Origin: Candidatus Saccharimonadota bacterium
Lineage (GTDB): Bacteria > Patescibacteriota > Saccharimonadia > Saccharimonadales > Saccharimonadaceae
Assembly (NCBI GenBank): GCA_017556795.1
Contig: JAFYLZ010000003.1
Coordinates: forward strand, 1-53,362
Length of the DNA stretch: 53,362 nucleotides
Reading direction: 5' to 3'
Shown here: positions 47,494 through 53,362 of the stretch, piece after piece
How the letters are laid out: each line of letters opens with the position of its first letter
How positions within the stretch are numbered: the first letter of the stretch is position 1
The notes under the pieces: generated by a model
Told to the model about the DNA's origin: nothing
The model's database searches: none
Seen by the model: only the letters and a program-made list of their open reading frames with translations
Program-made: the position numbers and the translations under genes

Positions 47494-48216
47494 ATGTCAC
47501 CATCGTTCAAGAACAATAGGGCAAAGGCAGCCGCAGCTGCCAAGGAAGCAGAAGCAAAGCAGAGACAGGCAGAAGAGGGAGATAATTCCACGATGCCAAA
47601 GTCCAAACCTGCTGAAGATCAAATTGACGAGATTGGTGACAATCTCGAAAAGGAGAAGGAGCAGGAAGAGAAACAGTCGCAGCAGCCCGGTAGACCGGGG
47701 AACAACATCCATAAGGAAGATAAGTCTAAGTCCAAAGAGGACAAAGACAAGTCTTCTTCTAAGAAGGATGAGAAAGAGATGGACTGGTTCTATTGTGATG
47801 GTGAAGAATTTCACCGGCAAGAACTCGTCTATCTTGGTTCTCAGAAGCCCGCAGATGTAGCCAACATGATTGTTGAGCTGGATCTCGATCCGGATAGGGT
47901 TCTCGATTGCGAATGCACGAAAGAACCGGCTATCCGTCAGGATGGAACAAAAGTACCGATTCCGGTACTTAAGAAGCAGACTTTCAAGGAATTTATGGGC
48001 GGTGCCGTTCCAGAACTTGTTCTGGAAGACAAAGAGTACAAAAATGTACTCATTAACGCAGTGAATTCCACGAGGCAGCGCCCCGTCATTCTGTCTGAAA
48101 AGACATTGGCATTGGGCGACGAGACCCTCGAGAGGCTCCAGCCTGGCTTTATGGCGTGCACAGCGTCATTTAAAGTTAGGAATGGAAAGCCTATATGGCC
48201 ATGGAATCCTTCTTGA
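47494..48216 (+). CDS. Hydrophilic charged protein, 240 aa, unknown
   Basis: Unrecognised. Residues 1-95 are very rich in Ala, Glu, Gln, Lys and Ser (probably disordered: AKAAAAAKEAEAKQRQAEEG). Residues about 98-240 form a folded-looking domain with Cys in WFYCDGEEF and DCECTKEP. No signal peptide or membrane helix. The start at 47494 is chosen over the GTG at 47485 because GGAGG lies 8 nt upstream. A full promoter, long leader and AAG-rich codon use separate it from its core neighbours. Confidence 0.8.
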   Translation: MSPSFKNNRAKAAAAAKEAEAKQRQAEEGDNSTMPKSKPAEDQIDEIGDNLEKEKEQEEKQSQQPGRPGNNIHKEDKSKSKEDKDKSSSKKDEKEMDWFYCDGEEFHRQELVYLGSQKPADVANMIVELDLDPDRVLDCECTKEPAIRQDGTKVPIPVLKKQTFKEFMGGAVPELVLEDKEYKNVLINAVNSTRQRPVILSEKTLALGDETLERLQPGFMACTASFKVRNGKPIWPWNPS

Positions 48217-48234
48217 TCAGCTAATAAATTTGGG

Positions 48235-48268
48235 GAAGCCCGCGACGAAAGTTGCGGGCTTCTTCATT
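48235..48268 (+). terminator. Intrinsic terminator
   Basis: GAAGCCCGCGAC, GAAA loop, then GTTGCGGGCTTC (48235-48262). A strong stem with a modest T tract. Confidence 0.85.
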
Positions 48269-48298
48269 TTACCATAAGCGGAAAATATGTTCTTAATA

Positions 48299-48327
48299 TT
48301 GACAAAAAAGCTAAAGTGTGATAAAAT
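48299..48327 (+). promoter_or_regulatory. Promoter of the 48497 gene
   Basis: TTGACA (48299-48304), a 17-nt spacer and TAAAAT (48322-48327). It shares the TTAATATTGACA element with the promoter of the 47494 gene. Confidence 0.88.
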
Positions 48328-48334
48328 GTATATA

Positions 48335-48496
48335 GTCTAAGTGAGAGGGCTGACCCCTGTTACGAGGATGACCATTAACAACCGAATCGTCTCAGATTTC
48401 AAATTTGGAATCTGATTTGCGCTTAGAACAGAAGAACTTAGAGGACTGTCTACCCATAGGTAGACCATTATATGTACAGAGAAAGAAGGAATATAT
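48335..48496 (+). promoter_or_regulatory. Structured 160-nt leader of the 48497 gene
   Basis: This stretch without a gene contains CAGATTTC / GGAATCTG (48393-48400, 48407-48414, one G-U pair) and a very stable GTCTACC-CATA-GGTAGAC (48448-48465), just before the AGAAGGA ribosome binding site. No known riboswitch class is recognised. Confidence 0.65.
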
Positions 48497-50287
48497 ATGT
48501 TAGACATGTTAACTTTCATAATCTGTCTGCTGGTTATCGCTATTTGCGGAGTTATCCGCTTTAATGATAAATACAGAGACGAAAACGGTGTGCTTGTGGG
48601 ATTAATTGTTCTCGCAGCAATTTTGTTCGTAAGGCCGAAGTTTATCACTAAGTTCCCCTTCAGCATTATCGGTCTGTTGGGGCTAGTGGTTCTCGTAGCT
48701 GCATGGTTTCTCGTCATAGAGTTTTCTGCTATCGATGGCTACATTGATGTAGTTAAAGAAGAAAGAAAACAGGGAGGCAAGATTGAGGAGGTGTTCGTAA
48801 GAAACGAAAGACAGTGTCCGCGTTGGCTGGCACTTGGTCTGGTCGAGGCTTGCCTTTTAGGCGGACTCGTCTTCTGGACAAGAGTATCGAAATGGCACTT
48901 CTACAAGAAGTACAAATTCATCACTTTTGCCTACGATTTGTTCTTATGGGTACTTGTGCTTGGTGCAATCGCCGTAGCTGTCTATGCTATTTACTATGCT
49001 TTTAAAAAGGCATGGAACGGTGGTATCAAGAAAGACATTCAGGACTTCAAACAGGCCCCTAGAGACCGCAAGATGATGGCCATTCTTGGCATCATCGCTA
49101 TGGTCTTCATGTTTGCTACCGGCGGCAAGTTCGTCAAGGCGAAGCTGCGTTGCCCAAAATTTACCGGTTTCGGTAAAGTGACAACCATCAGCGCCAGTCA
49201 AGCAAACAACAACCAGAACAAGACAGAACCGACGAACGCAAAAGCAGCGGAGACAACTCCGAACCCGACACCAACCGCCGCTCCTAAAGAAGAACCTACT
49301 CCTGTAATTTCAGAGGAAGAGGTCACCGGCTACTCCGATGAAAAGCTTCTCGAAGCTTTTGGACAGCCGTATATCTTTAAGGGCACTTCCACACTCACGA
49401 GTTTGGAAGACAGGGTGAAAGCCACCGGCGTCGTCGACGCAGTGACCTACGACCTGAATGACAATCAGATCTACAAGGAGATCCTTAGTAATCCGATTTA
49501 TCTTTCGGATGTAGCACTGTGTTGGGAAGAGGCCGGACTCGTTGGAGACAGCGATTGGTTCAAAGAGTTTAAAAGCTCTTTTGATCCTGCAACCACCAAT
49601 TGGTGGTATCGCTGGGTGGAGAAGTGTCCGGATGGAAAATACAGAGTAACAATGGAGTATCACCTCATTGCATGCAGATTCTGCTGCATTTGGGGAGGTC
49701 TCCAGTATGTTGATGTAGCAGAGGCTAACCAGGTAACCGTGAAGGTTCACTTCCCGCTTAACGCGGAAATGGAAGTGGCGTTCAGATCGGAAACGATCGA
49801 GGGTTATCCGTGGTGGATCTACGAAGCCGTATTTAAAGACGGTAGAGTAGTTCAGCTGGGTATCAATCAGCTTGATTATCGCTGGGCAATTATCACCCAG
49901 ATAAAGATCAAGCGTGATCCGACACCCACGCCGACAGCGACTCCGACGCCACCGAAGGATCCGCCGACGAATTCGCCGACACCTACTTCGGCTCCGACGC
50001 CGACCGAGACGCCTACGCCGACACCGGTTGTAACTTCTACACCGACGCCGACAGCGACTCCGACACCGACACCTTCGCCGACGCCGACACCGACGCCGAC
50101 AGCGACTCCGACACCGACACCTTCGCCGACCCCGACGCCGACTCCTGAGAAGGATCCGGCAAAACGCCCGACCGACGGGCCGGGTGGTGGCGGCTTAGTT
50201 GGCACGCCTACACCTACTCCAAAGCCGGAGGAAACTCCGGTTCCGACCGCGACACCGCAGCCTCGTCCGCCGCGGATCGCGTATTAA
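48497..50287 (+). CDS. Six-helix membrane protein with long Pro/Thr C-terminal stalk
   Basis: The 596-aa product has about six membrane helices in its first 210 residues (around 5-20, 33-47, 55-76, 110-127, 143-167, 190-207). A presumed exterior domain follows (about 285-475, with Cys and Trp-rich stretches such as [14 protein letters not shown] and RFCCIWGG). It ends with a Pro/Thr stalk of about 120 residues ([16 protein letters not shown]). The stalk DNA has a 48-bp tandem repeat near 50044-50139. Proline is mostly CCG, as in the 32070 gene and unlike core genes. Function unknown. Confidence 0.82.
   Translation: MLDMLTFIICLLVIAICGVIRFNDKYRDENGVLVGLIVLAAILFVRPKFITKFPFSIIGLLGLVVLVAAWFLVIEFSAIDGYIDVVKEERKQGGKIEEVFVRNERQCPRWLALGLVEACLLGGLVFWTRVSKWHFYKKYKFITFAYDLFLWVLVLGAIAVAVYAIYYAFKKAWNGGIKKDIQDFKQAPRDRKMMAILGIIAMVFMFATGGKFVKAKLRCPKFTGFGKVTTISASQANNNQNKTEPTNAKAAETTPNPTPTAAPKEEPTPVISEEEVTGYSDEKLLEAFGQPYIFKGTSTLTSLEDRVKATGVVDAVTYDLNDNQIYKEILSNPIYLSDVALCWEEAGLVGDSDWFKEFKSSFDPATTNWWYRWVEKCPDGKYRVTMEYHLIACRFCCIWGGLQYVDVAEANQVTVKVHFPLNAEMEVAFRSETIEGYPWWIYEAVFKDGRVVQLGINQLDYRWAIITQIKIKRDPTPTPTATPTPPKDPPTNSPTPTSAPTPTETPTPTPVVTSTPTPTATPTPTPSPTPTPTPTATPTPTPSPTPTPTPEKDPAKRPTDGPGGGGLVGTPTPTPKPEETPVPTATPQPRPPRIAY
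50044..50139 (+). repeat. 48-bp tandem repeat in the stalk region
   Basis: Two units with a 48-bp period, containing GACAGCGACTCCGACACC, encode the Pro/Thr stalk. Length variation by slippage is likely. Confidence 0.78.
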
Positions 50288-50550
50288 GCGCAAATTAAAT
50301 TTTGGTCTTGTAAGAGACCCTTTATCAGGACGAAATGCACTTTATACACCGTGGTGGCAGCTTACACTGCCATCGCATTCCCATAAAAGATTTGAGACTG
50401 AGACGATTCGGTTGGATGGTTAAGACGAAAATTAACAATTCGGCTAGTAAACATAACCAGACCAACCAGCTGGCGCGACTTCGGTCGGGCTGGCAACCAA
50501 TTATTAACTTTAAATTTTCAATATTTATCAAAGTTTAACGAAAGGATGTT
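50288..50550 (+). other. Intergenic region with small hairpins
   Basis: No gene is supported. It holds TGGCAG-CTTACA-CTGCCA near 50353 and a UUCG-capped hairpin (CCAG...CGAC-TTCG-GTCG...CTGG, 50466-50493), which may terminate the 48497 transcript or form part of the leader of the next gene. A promoter for 50551 is not clear. Confidence 0.5.
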
Positions 50551-51396
50551 ATGAAAAACTTTTCTAAAATCATGCTTGGTACTGCTGTAGCTGTTGCTAC
50601 TACCGGTGCCGTTGCTCCAGTTGCGAATGTCTCCGCTTGGGGCGACACTGAAGGTGGCCGCCAAGGTTACACCCTCGAAGAAATTAACAACGGCGTTCTT
50701 GGTGACAAGATCGTCTTTAACTCTATTACCGATGCTACTACTACTGGCGAAGATGGCCAAGTTTATAGCCTCGGTGACGAACGTAACTTCGTTCGTGCTC
50801 GTTTAAGTGGTTCTTCAGACTTTTGGTCTACTGATGAAATCACTGTTGAAGATGGCAAAGAATACGTCATTAGCCTTTATGTTCACAACAACAACCCTAA
50901 AGGTGAAGACGCTATCGCTAAAGATGTGAACGTTCAAATCAGCGTTCCACACGCCACTTCTAACTCGATCGAAATCAACGGTTTCATCGATTCTTCAAAC
51001 GCTACCCCTGGTGAATACTGGGACAACGTGATCTTGAAGAGTGCTGATGGCTCTGAATTCCATTTGGAATACGTTGATGGTTCTGCTTTCTGGGAAAGCA
51101 ACGGCGCTTCTAACGGTGCCCTTAGCGATGATATCGTTCGTACCGTTGAAGGTGTCAAGGTTGGTTATGATTCTCTTAATGGTGAAATCCCTGGTTGTTA
51201 CCAATACAGTGGTTACGCTACTATCCGCGTTAAAGCTGTGTTCAACACTCCAGAAGATCCAGAAGAGCCAAAAGAAGACACTCCTGAAACCATCGTTAAA
51301 ACTGGTGCCGATTCTATCGTTGCCGGTGCTATCGGTGCAGGTGCTGTCGTAACCGCTCTTGGTTACTACATTGCTAGCCGTAAACAATTAATGTAA
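50551..51396 (+). CDS. Small secreted surface protein with sortase-like tail
   Basis: The 281-aa product has a signal peptide (MLGTAVAVATTGAVAPVANVSA), a beta-rich exterior region (about 28-235) and a short Pro/Glu linker. It then ends in IVKTG, a hydrophobic helix (SIVAGAIGAGAVVTALGYYI) and ASRKQ, like a cell-wall sorting signal with a non-standard motif. Codon use favours GCT, GTT and GGT, as in rplY, suggesting high expression. Ribosome binding site AAAGGA and a strong terminator. It may be an abundant envelope protein. Confidence 0.88.
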   Translation: MKNFSKIMLGTAVAVATTGAVAPVANVSAWGDTEGGRQGYTLEEINNGVLGDKIVFNSITDATTTGEDGQVYSLGDERNFVRARLSGSSDFWSTDEITVEDGKEYVISLYVHNNNPKGEDAIAKDVNVQISVPHATSNSIEINGFIDSSNATPGEYWDNVILKSADGSEFHLEYVDGSAFWESNGASNGALSDDIVRTVEGVKVGYDSLNGEIPGCYQYSGYATIRVKAVFNTPEDPEEPKEDTPETIVKTGADSIVAGAIGAGAVVTALGYYIASRKQLM

Positions 51397-51443
51397 GACT
51401 AGACCGCTTCACTCTTAGTCTAGCTGGTCTAGACGAACACAAG

Positions 51444-51482
51444 AAATCCCCCGCTCGCGCAAGCCTGCTGGGGGATTTTTTG
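51444..51482 (+). terminator. Intrinsic terminator
   Basis: AAATCCCCC (51444-51452) pairs with GGGGGATTT (from 51470), followed by a T run. Confidence 0.9.
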
Positions 51483-51528
51483 TGGTTTTTTCTTGCCATT
51501 TTCTTGCCATTTTTGAAAATGCTTATGG

Positions 51529-51534
51529 TATAAT
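51529..51534 (+). promoter_or_regulatory. -10 box of the last gene
   Basis: TATAAT with an extended ATGG, about 50 nt before the ATG at 51584. Two TTTTCTTGCCA repeats lie upstream (about 51490-51511), a possible -35 or activator site. A small hairpin CAGTT-CAAAA-AACTG precedes the start. Confidence 0.65.
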
Positions 51535-51583
51535 TAGAGCATAAAGCTACGTACGTAAAACAGTTCAAAAAACTGATAAAATT

Positions 51584-53362
51584 ATGCATAAATTTAGAAA
51601 GCTCAAATTTGCTGCCATCCTCGTGATGATTTTCGCGATTTTCGCGAGCCTTTTGCCTGCTCCAGCAATGGCCGAAGAGAACGACAACGGTGCTGGCGAT
51701 TTGACTAAGCGCATTTTGTACAACATGCTTAGCGATTGTTATCGTAAAGAGTACATGAGTTCAACGATTAAACTTGGTGCCGTTGACTATAGCGGAGAAC
51801 TTGGATTCTATAAGGACATTGAGTCTATCTTCGAAGAAACCAAGGATCATAGTCTGAAAGATGCTACCGGAGACGAACACTTTATCACCAACGACGAAGA
51901 CGAAGTTGAGGACTCGGTTTATTGTAAAGAGGTTTTTGCTCGTATCTATGCACCGAATACGACTCCTGTAATTACTGTCGACGGCCGTACTAATCAAAGG
52001 ATGGGTGACACCGATGATACGGTGAGAGAATTTTTGAAGAAACTAGGATATGAAAAAACCAGAACGGATCAAGCGGCATGTGTTATCTACGGTTATCAAG
52101 TAGGCGAACGCGGTAAAGCCGAACCAAAAGCCGGCGCCGAAAAACATCCGCAAGGGGCCATATGTTGGTCGGATATCACTCAGCTAAGCAACGTGGACAA
52201 CACTTTTATCAAGGCGTCAGCACACACACATTCTTTCCCAAGCATAACATTTGATTTTTACAAATTACCAGAGAGTCCAACCGAGGCCTTTGCTGATGAT
52301 ACTGGGGGCGACATTTTACAGCTATATTTGTCTGGATGGGCAAATCACTGTGAAAACTATAGCGATGGATATGCGGATGCGCCAAAGTTCCACATCATGT
52401 ACAACGAAGAGATAGAGCCACATTTTGGGGTGGAGGCCGATGGTGAAGGTGGAAGTTGGTCCAACGAGGCCCTTAATATTGGATATTGTGCAGTAGGCGA
52501 GGAGAATCACTTCTTCTATGTTGAGACATATATTCCGCCCAAAGACGGCGCTTGGGAAGTCGGGTCAGGGTTAACTGTCGAGCCCGCGCCAAAGGTAACC
52601 GTTTCGTCAACCTACCAACTACCAGGCAGCGCCGATAATGTTCTTTGGTACCGTGACGCTTTAGAGACTGCGCGCGCAACATTAAGCAGCAACGAATATG
52701 CTGCTGATACGCTTTATTTGGATATTAGTTGGCAACTCGTATATAGCTTATATATCCACTATTTAGTAGACTACTATGGCGTCCAAATCAATATGGGTGA
52801 CTGTGCTTCCGAAACGGATAGTTCGCAAAGAATCCCGTTGTCGGTCGGTGGAAAAACACGTTTTTGCAAAGTGGTCACAAAAAAGTCTGAACATAAAGAC
52901 GACAAAGTGGCGGTCTTTGCGAACGACTCAAACGATGGCCAACACTCCAACACCACGCTTAACACGGTCGTGGGTTTTGATGATTTGGTGAAAAAAACGC
53001 AAGATGTATATACGAACAATCACGACAAAATTACCAAGTTGGCAGAAGTTGACACTAGTAACGGCCTCATTAAGGACCCATTCCCAACACTCAGCCGCAG
53101 ACGCGAAAATATTTTGACCGACAGGTGCTACGTGAGTGGGGGATCTCAGGGTTGGATTCTTTGTCCGCTCATCCAATTCGCTGGCAATGCCATGGCAGAC
53201 CTTTACGGTAGCGTCGCCAAGGACTTCCTCACTATCGAATCAAGCCTCTTGCAAACCGGCGGCAACAACGAAAACAGTGGATCCGGAACCTACCAAGCCT
53301 GGAGCCAATTCGTTGGTTTTGGCAATATAATTTTGATCATATTCTTGTTGGTGATTATATTC
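51584..53362 (+). CDS. Large exported membrane protein, partial (possible VirB6/TrbL-like)
   Basis: The frame stays open to the window end, 593 codons. It has a signal peptide (about 1-28, AAILVMIFAIFASLLPAPAMA), a Cys-containing exterior region of about 500 residues with acidic stretches, then SQGWILCPLIQFAGNAMADL and QAWSQFVGFGNIILIIFLL, where membrane helices begin. From general knowledge of CPR genomes, this order of a soluble exterior followed by WILCP and multiple helices is seen in proteins near type IV secretion-like genes. That assignment is tentative. The start is the first ATG of the frame; no Shine-Dalgarno sequence is evident. Confidence 0.75.
   Translation, partial: MHKFRKLKFAAILVMIFAIFASLLPAPAMAEENDNGAGDLTKRILYNMLSDCYRKEYMSSTIKLGAVDYSGELGFYKDIESIFEETKDHSLKDATGDEHFITNDEDEVEDSVYCKEVFARIYAPNTTPVITVDGRTNQRMGDTDDTVREFLKKLGYEKTRTDQAACVIYGYQVGERGKAEPKAGAEKHPQGAICWSDITQLSNVDNTFIKASAHTHSFPSITFDFYKLPESPTEAFADDTGGDILQLYLSGWANHCENYSDGYADAPKFHIMYNEEIEPHFGVEADGEGGSWSNEALNIGYCAVGEENHFFYVETYIPPKDGAWEVGSGLTVEPAPKVTVSSTYQLPGSADNVLWYRDALETARATLSSNEYAADTLYLDISWQLVYSLYIHYLVDYYGVQINMGDCASETDSSQRIPLSVGGKTRFCKVVTKKSEHKDDKVAVFANDSNDGQHSNTTLNTVVGFDDLVKKTQDVYTNNHDKITKLAEVDTSNGLIKDPFPTLSRRRENILTDRCYVSGGSQGWILCPLIQFAGNAMADLYGSVAKDFLTIESSLLQTGGNNENSGSGTYQAWSQFVGFGNIILIIFLLVIIF

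Noticed and set aside
49876-50205. Antisense Gly/Val repeat frame
   Set aside because: The same mirror effect over the stalk of the 48497 gene.
50310-50540. Short reading frames on both strands between 48497 and 50551 genes
   Set aside because: They have no ribosome binding site or promoter, and their composition is not protein-like; the DNA looks like leader and terminator structure.

Overview
The window is bacterial chromosome, most likely from a Candidatus Saccharibacteria (TM7) or closely related Patescibacteria/CPR lineage. This is an inference from gene content and style. The genes are compact, many have a -10 box directly against the start codon, and several enzymes are shortened (349-aa Pgk, 217-aa TruB, 236-aa HrcA). 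A helix-turn-helix domain is fused to a MurA-like enzyme, there are pseudopilins, and there are large exported surface proteins. UGA is used as a stop (for example 5400-5402), so the UGA-to-Gly code of Absconditabacteria/Gracilibacteria does not apply.

Layout. 1-526: 3' end of a 23S rRNA gene, 5S rRNA and terminator. 552-713: a 162-nt near-palindrome that runs into the end of convergent nusA. 1914-6635: a CIRCE-controlled stress operon, clpC / HExxH membrane metalloprotease / clpP, with truB attached. 6687-8387: an unknown gene, a membrane-anchored exported protein and tRNA-Glu. 8501-12585: pyk, pgk and the HTH-MurA fusion. 12743-22585: a 1520-aa LRR surface protein with a sortase-like tail, RNase J, tRNA-Leu, a DUF285-repeat surface protein and a GT8 glycosyltransferase. 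22739-28442: a 28-aa ORF, a DsbA-like oxidoreductase, a CBS protein, aspS, small redox and unknown proteins, an L,D-transpeptidase and a tRNA-Ile with anticodon UAU. 28481-35790: an FtsB/DivIC-like protein, two pseudopilins, a PilX-like protein, a Pro/Thr-rich protein and a 969-aa exported protein. 35834-40638: initiator tRNA, a flavoprotein without redox cysteines, membrane proteins, a lamin-tail-like protein, an adenylate-kinase-like protein and an unknown. 40775-45259: hrcA-grpE behind a second, degenerate CIRCE, then rplY, a degenerate PfkB-like protein, tpiA and a tail-anchored low-complexity protein. 45288-47301: tRNA-His, tRNA-Gly, a PNPOx-like protein and HtrA. 47494-53362: two genes with long leaders and unusual codon use, a small surface protein, and the 5' part of a large exported protein that runs off the window.

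Together the genes cover lower glycolysis (tpiA, pgk, pyk), protein quality control under HrcA (clpC, clpP, grpE, hrcA) plus HtrA outside the membrane, envelope chemistry (MurA-like, L,D-transpeptidase, DsbA-like, GT8) and a large display of surface proteins and pilus parts, as expected for an epibiont living on another bacterium. Two initiation styles coexist. Many core genes have TATAAT-like boxes 6-10 nt before the start and look leaderless. Another set has a -35/-10 pair, a long leader with hairpins and a strong Shine-Dalgarno sequence.
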